NCBI RefSeq assembly: GCF_910592395.1 | Contig: NC_088324.1 | Location: forward strand, 4,802,953-4,866,952 | Direction: 5' to 3' | DNA length: 64,000 bases | Source of the DNA: Lineus longissimus | Taxonomy: Eukaryota; Nemertea; Pilidiophora; Heteronemertea; Lineidae | Part shown: one piece after another, positions 44,253-55,746 of the stretch | How positions within the stretch are numbered: the stretch's first letter is position 1 | Layout of the letters: every line of letters starts with the position of its first letter | Notes under the pieces: generated by a model | Database searches by the model: none | Seen by the model: the letters and a program-made list of their open reading frames with translations, nothing else | What the model was told of the DNA's origin: nothing | Made by a program: the position numbers and the translations under genes

Positions 44253-44712
44253 ACCAAGGCAGTGCCATTAAAACCTGATGCAGGGCTATCAACGCACATT
44301 CTATAGAAATTTGGCCATGACAGGATATTCCAATCCACCTTTAACTGCTCACAGCTTTTTGCCATTACATGTAGTTACACTAATGTAAAACCGTCAGAGT
44401 TACAATGCATCGTGACATGACGACAGCCAACACTATGTAAACGTTGTTCCTAATCAAGTGCATGAATCTTTAGGAGGTACAATTGTACCAAGTTTTAAGT
44501 CAAAAGCTTCATTATTTGCAAAATGTGCCAATATCGGCCAATTTACACTATTTGACTTCTGCGACCTTGAAAAATAGGTCAAATCAAAAACCCGTATGAT
44601 ATGTTACGTGGCTTTATTAGATGTACCTATGATTAAAATTTGGCACTGATCCATGCATTAAGGAGATATAGGACTTTTTGTGTTTACGGTTAACAGGAAT
44701 GCAAAGGCCTTT
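44253..44712. other. Intergenic stretch, nothing identified
   Basis: About 460 bp between the MITE and the minus-strand pseudogene. No coding frame, repeat or RNA gene was recognised. Confidence 0.5.
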
Positions 44713-46616
44713 CTACCAGACAACATCACGCTGTGCCTTCCTCATTTCTGGTGAGATTCGTCTTTTCTCACAGGTTTCTTCAATCAGCTTCATTGTGGGA
44801 TGATTGCAGAATAGACATGCACCCTCAGTGGCTAAACCACACTTACACATGTCAGCTTTCACATTTGGATTGATGTGATATCTATCTCTGGACCTACTCT
44901 TCACCAAATCTTTCACAACAACATCCATATCATGCTCTTTGAGCCAATACAGATCAAAATATTCATGCCGGAATATCATACCCCACTTGTTCTGGGGGGT
45001 ACTGAATCTCGCATACTCCTTCAATTATTTGTTTTTGGCCTCCCATCCTTGCATACTATTGATACCTAGACCAACTCCTAAGCGGTAATAAAGAACCTCC
45101 GCATGAAATGGAACAACATATCCAAGATGCCAAGTTGTCAAGTTTGCTCCAGTCATCAAAAGAACGTGACATGCATGGCACTGTCGACAAACAGTCTGCA
45201 ATCGTTGCAGTTCAAACTGACTGAATTTGATCTTTGAAGCAAGACCAATAGCTTCGCGCACAACCGTGCAGGCAAAGTGAAATACCAGGAGTCTGAATTG
45301 TCTATCAGGAGTCCCATTTTGTCCCACAGCCTTGATCAAGTAGGGGTAACCCTGGCAAAATTTGAAGGAGTCTTCTCCTGTAAACCTTACACCAAGAAGC
45401 CTTGTGCCACAGGAACCTTTTGACAGAGCGGCACAATTCTCTGTAAACCACCTTCTGACCTGTATGAAAATACGACCAGTGTGAACTTCATCCCGAAGAC
45501 AAACCAGGTATCTGCCAAAGGGAGATTCTATGAAAGCATTATTCTTAAAATCAATGCCACCCCTGATGACCTTATCATCAGTTCGTGTTAGGGCTTCAGT
45601 CAAAATAGCCTGGTGAAGCTGAGCACAGATGTTATTTTTCAGATGAAGAGAATCGATATAACAGTGCTCCGAGTAAATGCCAAGTGTAGGTACGTGTTCT
45701 TGCCTAGAATGCAAGGATGCAATGTATTTAGTCACTACATCACGCCTGCTGGCCTCCTGTTTTTTCAAGGCCACTTTTTTACCACGGCTAGTCGATCAAG
45801 ATACGACCAAGGTTTCCAGGTGGATTCACTGCCACCTAAACTTCCGTCAAGCTTTGACAGGTCATCTTTTCGCACATTGCCATAACTGGATGGATAGGTA
45901 GCTGCATTGCTGAGCTCGCCACAAGCAGTGGCTATCCACTTGCAGTCACCCGGAACAAGTTCAAGAGTAAACCTGACCACAGTGGATCCAATCATGAACA
46001 CTTTCTTGTCAATGGACTCCATGTTTGAAGCTATTTCGGCAACATAGTTGAGAATAGAAGCATGGTCCTCAGGCACATCAGCCCCAAACAACAAAAACTG
46101 GTACATGCAGCTATTAATCTTCTCAGGCAAATTCAGAAAAGACAATAGAACAGACGTGTGCGTTTTCAACTTCGAGGCAGGATCACCATCTGCCCCAACA
46201 GATATCGAAAAATGGCCTCTTTCCTTCTTCAGCCAATTCAAAGATTGCTCATTGACCTGTAACTTCTCATCTATCTCTAAATAGACTGATGCTATCTTCA
46301 GGAGGGTGTCTTCGAGATTCCGGTAGCAGCCGGAAACACCTGCAACTTCATGAACCTGAAGCTCTTTACAAATACTTTTCAACTGATGAACAAGTTCCTG
46401 ATATGTCATCAGCTCATCACCACTACATTCGAAACTGAGATCTGCCTGCCGCAATGAAGTGTATTTTCAACTGGATATTGAACCATTACGATACATGTAT
46501 TTGACACACCGGACCACATTTGCTTCCGTTACCCGTTCCTTATGCTTTGTTACTCTGCCTTCCTTGGGTCTCGATAAATTTGAATAGTACTTTTGAATGG
46601 CTCCCTTCCCTGCTTT
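44713..46616 (-). pseudogene. Decayed gene of an unnamed multi-copy invertebrate protein family
   Basis: Read on the minus strand, this continues directly, in the same frame, from the stop of the bromodomain gene (46617-46619). It reads through KGAIQKYYSNL, meets TGA at 46467-46469, then runs through GHFSISVGADGDP, YQFLLFGADVPEDH and IATACGELSNAATYPS. At a T6 run (45775-45780; A6 on the coding strand) the frame shifts by one base, consistent with one missing A. It then continues through GVRFTGEDSF and LGINSMQGWEAKNK to a TAA at 45025-45027, and on in the same frame to 44713, ending with a CxC...CxxC zinc-knuckle-like end (CKCGLATEGACLFC). These segments resemble proteins that I recall as many-copied in cnidarian and other marine invertebrate genomes, possibly linked to DNA transposons; I cannot name the family. 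Two internal stops plus a frameshift mean it is not translatable as it stands. A sequencing error could explain the homopolymer shift but not both stops. Confidence 0.75.
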
Positions 46617-48996
46617 TTAAACCAACGTCAGCCACAATCCATCCTGCACACTTTTGGAATCAGCTCCATGAATTGGTTCCAATGCCTTGCATGTTTCGTC
46701 AACTCGTTTAGTCATGGTTGTGTTGCTCAGGTAGCATCTCGCAGAGTCGTTTGGCAGAACACGGGTCGGGTTCGTCACACACCGTAGTTTCGATTTCATC
46801 TCTACCTGAACATATTGGTCTAGTTTAACAGGGGGTACAAATTCAGCTCTCAGTCTTTCCTTCCATTCGATCTGAAAGTGAAACCAAACAAAATTAGCAC
46901 ATACAGATAAATGCATCTTTCAAGAACTGAGTGCCAAAGAACTGAAGGCCTAATGTATTCGATGCTGATTACCGGTTGTTTCCATTTTTCCGCAACAACC
47001 CATTGGGTGTCCCAAGGGATGAAAAATGTTGCTAAGAGGGCAATATAAACGTTTGTTCAGGATACCAGTTCTTGATTGAGGCTCAAAACTGGTAATGGTT
47101 GCCTGAAAGATTGTATAGGCCTACACTGCTCCTCAAGGCTGGCTTTGCAACAAAATTATATGTGACAAGGTGACAAATTTCAGTGTAACATAATATCTCA
47201 GACTGAGATATCCGTACAGTGCTGCTGTCTTTTGTTGTAGAATTACTGTTAAGAAAACACACCTCAGCAGTCAAATCACGAATACACTCTTCCTTTTCCC
47301 TGATGTCATCATCCAGCTTCTCAACCTGGCTTTGTACCACTTTCATGGCACTGGCATGGGCCATGTCAAGTTTTGCCTCTTTCTGTGCACGCCTATACAT
47401 TCCGATATCCCAGCCAGTTCCGGTAGCTTTTTACTGGAACCAAAAGTGATGAAAGGTCAGCATACGGTAATAAATTGTGTTCAGCCGGTGGATGAAATGA
47501 ACAATGTAATGAAATGGACAACTTTAGACAGCCCAGGTTGCTGTGTCATATGACTTTGACATCTGTGAACACATGTGAACCAAAAATGCAGTGCTCACTT
47601 TATCCCTTTAAAATTGAATATATTACAGGTACAATCAAATCAAGCTGAAATGATGAGAGGGGAATATTCAGCGTACTGGTACTCTTGCTATAAGAGGCTA
47701 AATAAAAGAAAGAATGGTCAGACTGTGATTTCAAGAAGTGACTTCAGAGGGCATTGAAAGCAGTTTGTGCGACATCAGCTACACAGGTCTGGTATAATTA
47801 GCCTTGGACAGGAGAAGAATATTTCTTGGGGGAAACAGTACATGTACATCATTTCTATAATACCTTTGCTGGTTTCCTGCTCTTCAGTTTATCATACTCC
47901 ACAGTGTAGAAGCCAAAGACAGTGTCACGGTCAGCCCGAATCTGACTTGCTGGATCTCTGTTGTACTTCACACAATTATCTCTGACGAGGAGCATGTCTG
48001 TATGAAAGTCCTCAATGTCTTTATACTGACCACTCTGAAATGGAAGTGATAGGATTTAGTGATCTGCAAGTGAGAAGTTGTGAGTTTCCAATATGATGCA
48101 GCCCACCCAGCTTAAAAACACTACTGTTCGAGGCCAACAGAGAATGCCAGAGGACACAACGTCATTTCATCATGGAGCAACCAGATTGAAGCTGTGACGT
48201 CATTCAGCAGCAGAACATCGTGAGAGGCAGATGCCAGTCAACCACAGCCACCCTTATGAGGCCTAGAGGAATCAACCACACCAATTGGGACCAGTGGGCA
48301 ATGATTTGACTAGCATTTTCGACCAGTCTACAATTTGGTGTCTCTGAGGGGGTCTTAGCATTCACTTCTTCATGGGTTGAATTTCCCAAACATTGTTTGA
48401 GCTACCACAGTATTATCCAAATGCTACCCACCTTTATTTTCCCTTGGATGGTTGAAAAATCCATTGGGTGCTGAATCAAATTGAAGTAACCTTGTGCATC
48501 ATCTTTATTCACTGAAACAGGATGATAGCAATAAAGAAATAATGGACATTATAAGCTACACTACAGGAGGTGCCAGGGCATCTCACAAAATTGCAAAGCT
48601 GGGTGGTGGTGGAAGTGCAACATTAACTTGTCGTCTTCAGTGTGTGTATTAGAAGTGAGCTCTGATCATCTCATTCCTTCAAAGCAGTGTGCAGTATCTA
48701 TCACAGTGTCAGAAAATACCAGTTGTCTTTTGTGGACATCTGAGTACAGACTGTCAGGTGTTTATCCACAACTGGGTAGCCAATCACATAATATCTTCGA
48801 ACACCTGTAGGCAACTGAGTCAAAAACCTAAGATTGAATAAGATTCATAATATCATGCCCGATTTCTCCGGCCTGATTAGTGATATTTACCTGGTAATCT
48901 AAACCAAACTGATGGGTCAATGTTAATTCTATTCATTCTTCCTCCTCTGTAGTGGGCAACCCTCTGGAGCAATCCCAGACACTCGGACTCCATCAT
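46617..48996 (-). CDS. Bromodomain protein, five exons (243 aa)
   Basis: Five minus-strand exons join in frame: 48996-48891, 48511-48432, 48034-47864, 47382-47263 and 46871-46617 (732 nt including TAA). Introns are GT..AG with phases 1, 0, 0, 0. Residues ~1-95 form a bromodomain: an initial helix (ECLGLLQRVAHY), the ZA-loop segment with DDAQGYFNLIQHPMDFSTI, then YKDIEDFHTDMLLV and NCVKYN, which keeps the acetyl-lysine-binding asparagine. A charged coiled-coil-like segment follows (VEKLDDDIREKEE), then a C-terminal part of unknown type (RAEFVPPVKLDQYVQVEM). Bromodomains bind acetylated lysine on histones, so a chromatin role is likely. The start is the first of two adjacent ATGs; the open frame and an acceptor (49011) lie upstream, so an earlier exon is possible. 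The acceptor of exon 4 (GTGCACAG) has a weak pyrimidine tract and is the least certain join. The TAA at 46617 may be premature, because coding-like sequence continues beyond it. Confidence 0.72.
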
Positions 48997-49010
48997 GGAG
49001 GCCGTTGCCA

Positions 49011-50939
49011 CTGAAATAAACACCAAAGATTGTTAATAAGGCGTGCACAAATATTGACACAGCATAAACTCTTTTCAATTGCAGACCTCTACTAAAATTA
49101 AAACCAATTTAGAAAAGTGTTTCTTGAACTGAAAGTGGGTGTTTTGAGAAAACAAAATCAAAATGCCATCAAAAATATCTATGTCATGGATGTCTGATTA
49201 ACAGAAATAGTAATTCTGAAACAGGACCATTTGATCCCAACTCTAAAGAGAACAAGTATATGCTGCCTATTGTTTCATTTCTTTATACTTACTCAGACTG
49301 AAAGCTGTTGAAATCTACAACAGGAAAAAAACCAACTGTGGACAGCAGTTCCAAAGGGAGAATGACTCCCATTTGGATTTGTAAGTACTCTGAAATGAAA
49401 TGAAAATCATGATCCAGTTGTGGTAACGGTACAAGCGTGAATGCCTTTAAAATTCTTGACACAATGGACCTAACTACCGGAGAAATCATACTCCCTGTTA
49501 AACTAGACCAATCTTTTCAGGAGAGAAAAGGCATCATCAAATAGTTATCTTATTCTTACTCTGGGATCCCCCTTAATTTTGCCCGTGAATACCCTGGGTA
49601 AATCATGCCGATTGTGCCCTCGATTTCTTTGGAAAATGACCCACTCTTCGGCAATCCTGCCTCCTGGCGGCGTCGCCCATGCGGGTCTACCCCTACCCCT
49701 ACCCCTCATTCCTGCACCCAGAGTGGCCATCCAGCCTAACCTTGCCCCTACCCCCAATCTTAACCCCCTACCACCTCCCTAACCCTCCGATAAAGACTGC
49801 CATAACCCTAGGCTCTAGCCGCAACAGTACAGTAGCCATTGAGATGGGCTTACTGGACTTTGCGCAACGAAACGAAACGAGCGAAATGGGGGAGCGACCA
49901 TTATGTTTTTACCCCGGTACTCTAGCCTGAAAATTTGTTCGGACCTCGATCGAAGAAGGTACGACAAACAATTAATTAATCAAACCCTTATGAGGTTCAT
50001 TCATTTGAAGTAGAGAGGGTAACGTACATTGTGTACACAAATCAAACACACACGCAGTGCTTGCATGCATTGCAGAGAACGACTTTTGAGTGATGACCCA
50101 CACCCACCCAGGCAGCTGAGACACATGTCTTGTTGGACATGCCTACCGATTTTTACTAAATAAAAGCATAACTTCATCACACTTTTCGGGGTTGAAAATG
50201 TACTCACGTAAATTAACAAAATTATTGGAAGCTCAAATGTCTGAATGTAATGTATGCGCGTAATGTATACTCTCAGCAAGCGAATAGTTGTGATCGTCGG
50301 TTTTTGATACGAATTGTTTCCTGTATGGCCGTTACAAGCCGTTGTCAGAATATGATGTGAACCTGTTTACCGTTCAATGCTGCTCCCTGTGACGCTGTAC
50401 CCGCAAATGTTCAATGAAAAAAATGCTGGATAATGACTTACACGGCTTGTTCGCATCGTAAACATAGTGGTACGGTACTCGCGTAAACTGTATTTGCGTT
50501 TGGCCTAATTTTACAACGATTACTCCCCATGTAACCACGATCTAGGATGGACAGGCTGTGTATTATGAATAGGAAAAGTCACCTAGGTACCGTTGCGTAG
50601 AATAGTTTTTTTGCGAAATATTGCGGAAAGTCCAGTAAGCCATTGAGATGTACAGCAAATGTACAGGCCCAGTGCACTCAGGCCTCTGTGCATTTCAAGG
50701 TCATGATAATTTCTGTTGTCTATTAAAATAACATGTGCCCACACTAATGATTTGGCCCTTGGTAGACTAGATATATGATGCAGCCTATGAGGAACACAAA
50801 CACAGGGTAGGAAGAGCTGCAGTTTTGTACAGACATACACTTTTGTAAATAGCCAAGGTCAACTGGAGCCCAAGGGCCTAAATCCGCCATTATGGGCGTT
50901 GGGCCCATGCGCCATGACCCACCAAAGCTGAAATTATAA
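49011..50939. other. Intergenic or 5' region, no gene supported
   Basis: About 1.9 kb upstream of the bromodomain gene. A minus-strand open segment near 49290-49400 is bordered by AG and GT, but its phase does not fit the next exon, so I did not join it. A C-rich part with CCCCTACCCCTA words lies near 49690-49780. Nothing else was recognised. Confidence 0.5.
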
Positions 50940-50982
50940 GCGCGCAGCAGAAAAGCCGAAGGCTTTTCTGCGAAGCGCTACT
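50940..50982. repeat. Hairpin with GCAGAAAAGCC stem
   Basis: GCAGAAAAGCC, a GAA loop, then GGCTTTTCTGC forms an 11-bp perfect stem. Flanking GCGC on both sides could extend it with small bulges. It lies in non-coding DNA and may be the remnant of a short inverted-repeat element. Confidence 0.6.
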
Positions 50983-51476
50983 ATGGTTAACGTGCATACG
51001 ACGTCATCCAATGTAAACAATGTTTCTCAAGTCCATGGATTCGTTTCAAATGGCTTAAATTTGACTTAAAATGGCCGCCAGAAGAGATAAACGCGCGAAT
51101 GTAGCAACTCGACTATTCTGAGCTCCGAGAGAGAACCACACGATTATTCTCACTGTTTTTTAATCAAACTTCAATTTCTGGGGGTTTAACCCCCGACATA
51201 TGTGTTTTGATTTTTGATACTTTAGTAACAGTATCCAAAAGATGCTTAAAATGGATATAATCCCGAAATAATGAAGCGAGTTCGAGTTCTTTGTTCATCA
51301 GTCTGGTGTTCATCATGTAAAAGTGGGGCTTCTAACTCACTGACGTTTGACTGACTTTTCTTTCAGTCAAATCTCAGTCAACACGTTTCAAGAGTTATCT
51401 CAGTCAAATCCTAGTCTAAATAGTTTCCAGTCAAACTTCAGTCAAGTCACAAAATCGTCCAAATCGTCCAAATTTA

Positions 51477-51690
51477 CAAAAATTAAAAAAAATTAAAAAA
51501 ATTTAAAAATTTAAAAAAATTTAAAAAATTAAAAAAATTAAAAAAATTAAAAAAAATTAAAAAAATTAAAAAATTCTAAAAAAATTAAAAAATTTTAAAA
51601 AAATTAAAAAAATTAAAAAAATTTTAAAAAAATTTAAAAAATTTAAAAATTAAAAAAATTTTAAAAAATTTTAAAAATTAAAAAAATTAT
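51477..51690. repeat. A/T low-complexity tract
   Basis: About 210 bp made of AATTAAAAAAATT and ATTTTAAAAAA words in irregular tandem order. It precedes the first viral ORF and may mark the left side of the Polinton-like element; no clear terminal inverted repeat was found. The ~130 bp before it carry several CAGTCAAA words. Confidence 0.8.
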
Positions 51691-51707
51691 TTTCTCTTCT
51701 AAATAAA

Positions 51708-52025
51708 ATGAACAACTTTCTTCTTCTAAATAAAATGAAGATCTTTCCGTCAAACGAAAATAAAATGAAAGAAGAATGTGTCAATTGGAGAAATGTTCCT
51801 GATAATACTTGGTATAAAATTGAAAGGATAGAATTTTCATCATCAGAAAAGTATGGGTTTTCAATATTTTTAATACCCAGGGATAAAAAGCTATTGTATA
51901 TTGTAAAATTGACAAAACGAATAAAGGATAAAATTTTAGATTTGGGTAAAATTTTAGATTTGGATAAAGATGATGTCTTCATTTACAAAAAAGACAATGA
52001 TATCTCTCAACATTGGATTTTTTAA
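51708..52025 (+). CDS. Small OB-fold-like protein of the viral element (105 aa)
   Basis: Open from the ATG at 51708 to TAA at 52025. The core VPDNTWYKIERIE followed by KYGFSIFL resembles the pattern (short strand, KYG or KFG, strand) seen in small OB-fold-like proteins encoded by Polinton-type elements, where single-stranded DNA binding is a reasonable guess. The C-terminal half is lysine- and aspartate-rich (LDLGKILDLDKDD). A second in-frame ATG lies at 51735, and both ATGs follow the same CTTCTAAATAAA word, so the start is uncertain by nine codons. There are no introns. The family call is by pattern only. Confidence 0.5.
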   Translation: MNNFLLLNKMKIFPSNENKMKEECVNWRNVPDNTWYKIERIEFSSSEKYGFSIFLIPRDKKLLYIVKLTKRIKDKILDLGKILDLDKDDVFIYKKDNDISQHWIF

Positions 52026-52066
52026 AAAATTGTTTCCATGCTTATATCTAATATAAAATAATTTCC

Positions 52067-52093
52067 TTTAGAAGAAAATTATTTTCTTCTAAA
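52067..52093. terminator. 12-bp-stem hairpin after the first viral ORF
   Basis: TTTAGAAGAAAA, a TTA loop, then TTTTCTTCTAAA gives a perfect 12-bp stem 41 bp after the 105-aa ORF. Its right arm contains the CTTCTAAATAAA word that also precedes the two ATGs at 51708 and 51735. A role in transcript ending is inferred. Confidence 0.5.
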
Positions 52094-52291
52094 TAAATGA
52101 ACCCTCATCCATGATGATTTTCACAAATTCTCATGGGTGTGGTGAGCCCTGAATTCTAGATTTTCGCTCAAGTGAGGATTAACTAGAATTTTAAATTTCA
52201 CTAAAAAATGTCATTTCTTTTTTTAAAAAGCTAGAATTTTCAATTCGTCTGTGGATAATAAAATTTTTATTTATATTTTTTGTAGTTTGTT

Positions 52292-52321
52292 ATTTTATAA
52301 TCAAGTTCTTGATTATAAAAT
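52292..52321. terminator. 14-bp-stem AT-rich hairpin
   Basis: ATTTTATAATCAAG and its exact reverse complement are separated by two bases, making a 14-bp stem, in the spacer before the next viral piece. It could be a transcript-ending or replication structure. Confidence 0.5.
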
Positions 52322-52403
52322 GACTTATTGAAACCAAAACTGAATTTTTAAAAAATTGTTTCCATGCTTATATCTAATACAAAACTTTTTTACACATAAA
52401 GAT

Positions 52404-52990
52404 ATGACAACGGCATCGAAAAATAAAAAACTTTTTTATATAAATAAAGAGATGAATCCAACAACAAATCCAACAACAAAAGTCCCAACAGGCCTGGCTT
52501 TTCCAGCTGAGGGATTATCTACAGACGAATTGAAAATTCTTGCCTACAGAAATAAGGTGAAGAATTATGGATCTCTATCAAGAGAGACATTACTAGAGAA
52601 ACTTCAACACATTCCAAATAGTTTCAATGATGTTGAAGTGAAAATTGAAAAAAATATGTCACAACTCTCTCAAATCGAAAAAAGAGTTCTTGCACAAAGA
52701 CTAGGTATAAATCCTAGAAAATTCAAAAAAGAACAACTAGAAAATATCATCGAAGAAAAAATCCAAAAAGAAAATTTGGTTGACATCAAACCTAAACCTG
52801 TGAAAGCAAAAATTTCCATCAGGAAACCACTTTTACAGAGAGTAAAAGAACTTGGCCACAAAAATTTTCAGAACCTCAATATTGAGAAATTGAAAGAACT
52901 CTTGACCAAGGAACCAGTAAAAAGACTATTAAAATCTGATCTTTTTAAACAACCTAAAGAGATTGGTATTGATGTCAAAGAAAGTATGAA
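52404..52990 (+). pseudogene. N-terminal piece of the viral polymerase gene, SAP-like (cut by insertion)
   Basis: Open from the ATG at 52404; another ATG in the same frame is at 52452. The protein is lysine-rich with two repeats that look like SAP/LEM-type helix pairs: LKILAYRNKVKNYGSLSRE near residues 40-60 and FQNLNIEKLKELLTK near residues 155-170. Such short DNA-binding segments occur at the N-termini of large Polinton-type proteins. Viral-looking sequence stops near 52990, where GAGGCCCAAGGGCCTGG-type repeat DNA begins; the frame closes by chance at 53021. It probably continued into the piece starting at 55747. The same gene then resumes at 60693. Confidence 0.6.
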
Positions 52991-55746
52991 CAAGAGGCCC
53001 AAGGGCCTGGCGCTCAGCTGAAATGGATAAGTGAAGGCAAGGGCCAAGTGTGTGTCGGTACCGTTATTATGAGGCAACGTGAAGCTATAACGTCTAGCAC
53101 GCAGAGGTGCTGATGCGAAAGACCTTCTTGCTATATCAGTGCATGCTGAAGTACTGAGTTGACGTCACCCTGGTATTATGACGTAAAGTCATTTCTATTG
53201 CCGTTGCAGTAGTGGGGTGTGTGATGACGTCAAGGAGTTGTGTGGTGACGTCAAAGAGTGGAGTCCTTGTCTTCATGCAGCGTAGGTGGAACTAATAACA
53301 TGCACATGGACACAAGGTACATAATTATTACAGTGTATTTTGTGAGGTGGGGCCTGGTGCTTTACAATGGTCAAATGAACCGACTGTTGTCTGGACATTG
53401 ATGAAGTGGATGCAGCCAAATGTTTGGGACGGTCTTTTTTGTATGTGAAGAAAAGAAGATAAAGAGTTGGTTAACAAAATGAACTTTATTGGTGCGGCAG
53501 ATATTTGATGCCTTTCGGCAGATATTTGAAGCGCCTTGCGGCAGATATTTGTTGCCTTGCGGCCGATATTTGATAACGCTCTCCGGGAATGGAAAGCAGT
53601 AAAACGAGTAAGCACACCTTACTCTGAATGTGGGAACAGCAAGTGCTTTCCTGGACTTGAAATGTGCCAACGACTCCTCTTGCAATAACCAACAACAGTT
53701 GATCTGTAAAAAAAGAGAAGAGAAATTAACACTGACTGAATAAAAAAGGGTGACATAGACGGGGAAATGTACACCACCGGATACAGTCTGTGCTTGATCA
53801 GGCATCGGTCAGATGATATCCTGAACAAGGCATCTATGGAAGCAAATCCAGAAAGAGACTTAACCTTCGAAGGGCACACTTATTACTCAGTGAAAAGTCA
53901 GTCCTGTGGGCTGTTTTCCAATTCAAAATAAAAGTGTAACCTCTTTAAATTAGTCTCACAGACTGAACCATAACACTCAACAGCCAACCGTGCCCACATG
54001 ATGTGAGCCGAGAGCTGGGCTTAAAGATGAGCGAGTGGTGTACTACATTTTGAAAATTGTCTATCGTCTACGACATGTGACAGAACAGGATCTAGTGGAC
54101 TTAATGATGAGGTACTATCAAATAAGGTGTCCATCAAATGAATCATGAGGGTCTGTTGAGTTATACTCTAAGCCTGTCCTATAGGGCTTGGCTATGGTTT
54201 TTGTCTTTTTTACAGCTACAGTACAGCCATGCACAGCGCAGTGTACAGACAGTACAGGATTGCAAACCAAAAACATGAGCATTGCTGCGTAACGAAACTG
54301 CAGTGGGATTCATACTACGATGTCATAATGTGACTTTCAAAATAATTGTAAACAAACGTAAATGGCGAAATTTGTTGCAAAATTGCCATCCACAACAACT
54401 CAGGGACCGTAGCCAAAATGGCCGACGGCGAATTCTCCGGTCGCTAGCGCAGTCCATAAACAAGCATCAATTTTACCAACTTTGGGCGCAAGCTTGGTCA
54501 TCAAAGTTACAGAACTGATAGAAATACATCCAAACAACATATATATACAGTTAAAAGTGCATAAAAATCCCGTTTCAACCTCCGGGCGCTACCTTTTTTT
54601 CTCCGCCAGACGCCGGGCCCTACCGGTCGTTATTTAGTGCGACCGCCACCAGAGTGTTTATCACGATCTTTCGCCGTTTTAATTGCGCGTTTTAGGCAGA
54701 TTAATCAATTATTACATGCATGCATTATATATCACCGAAATGATAATTGCGTAGGCTATTTGAAACTAAGTTCAGATATTATTTTTGATCTTTGAATTGA
54801 ATTTAGGCGAGTGATTTTTGACACCCGGTCGACATATCAGGACTTGCAAAATTCACGCGAGATCGCTTGCTTCATCGGCACGTTTGAAAACTGAATTTCA
54901 CAAATTCTACAAATATTTATCACATACCATATGTATCACCACAAAGGTAACTCTCTAAACTATTTGAAACCAAGTTCAGATACTTATTTTCACAAAAATT
55001 CGAAGCTATGCAAGCGATTTTTCAGTGGTAGAGATCGACGGAAACAAATTTCTCGCTCTAAAATGACATGAGACGAGCACCAACTTTCGCTAATTTGTGC
55101 ACAAAATTTCCGCAATATTATAAAAAACTATCGATAAATCTGAATTATATAGACTCTTTTTAGTACCTAAACAAATTTCAGGTACATGGTCATGTTGATT
55201 AAAAGAGTATCAACCGATTGAACATGAGAAAGTTCACTCATCTTCATTGAAGCAGCGACTACCGCCATTTTTAAATGGTGGCATCTCTTCTATCGATCGG
55301 CCAATCAGCGGCACTGCTTGCAAAAAGTTGAGCCACCGCCAAATTTGAAATCGCCAAAATTCAGTCAATGTGCCTGCAGTGCCAACTGGCGGTGAAAACT
55401 ATATCAATTCCATTAAAAGTAAAAAATGAAAAAATATTAAAAAATATTCAGCCACATTTGAAAACAATATTTGCTCTGTGGACCGAGGTAAAAAGGGAAA
55501 GAAATCTAAACGCGAAATGACCTCATTCTGTTAATACAGGTCGGATCGCGCTGATTTTTCGTGTTTTGAGTTCACCTTGGGCAACTCCTAATTTAGCACC
55601 GTCAACGAAGTGGCTAGGCCTTCCCAATCAGAAATGTCCAATTTTGTCCACAGATGGGTCCCTAGATGGATGGATGGATGGATGGATTGCAGGACGGACA
55701 CCATTTGAACAGCTATTCTACTAGCTCCGCTGACTTTGTCAGCTGA
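52990..55746. mobile_element. ~2.75-kb insertion in the viral polymerase gene
   Basis: GC-richer, non-viral DNA separates two AT-rich viral coding pieces. The left edge holds GGCCCAAGGGCC and CGCTCAGCTGA. The right edge holds CTCCGCTGACTTTGTCAGCTGAGC next to GCTAAAAAATCACTG. AGCTGA/TCAGCT words at both edges suggest degenerate inverted ends, but I could not fix a target duplication. Inside are four imperfect 21-23-bp copies of GGCAGATATTTG (53496-53580), three TGACGTCA-like sites near 53162-53250, a ~200-bp imperfect repeat sharing ACTATTTGAAACCAAGTTCAG (54740-55000) and a short (GATG)n at about 55669-55690. No coding region was recognised. Confidence 0.65.
53496..53580. repeat. Four imperfect 21-23-bp tandem repeats
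   Basis: GGCAGATATTTG (GGCCGATATTTG in the last copy) starts at 53496, 53517, 53540 and 53561, with CTT(G/T)C-type spacers. It lies inside the ~2.75-kb insertion. Confidence 0.8.

Larger units (their letters stand above)
52019..52379 (+). repeat. Perfect 35-bp direct repeat at viral gene borders
   Basis: The same 35 bases, with TTTCCATGCTTATATCTAAT at the core, occur at 52019-52053 and 52345-52379. The first copy overlaps the stop codon of the 105-aa ORF. The second lies 24 bp upstream of the ATG of the next viral piece. It may be a repeated promoter or gene-border module, or the trace of a local duplication. Confidence 0.75.

Noticed and set aside
49289-49489. Possible upstream exon of the bromodomain gene
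   Set aside because: The splice borders exist, but the phase at its 3' end does not match the next exon in any open frame.
49679-49780. CCCCTACCCCTA words resembling telomere repeats
   Set aside because: Too short and irregular, with no consistent six-base unit.
53371-53879. Overlapping minus-strand open frames
   Set aside because: Part of the coding impression comes from the 21-23-bp repeats; no recognisable domain and no splice support.
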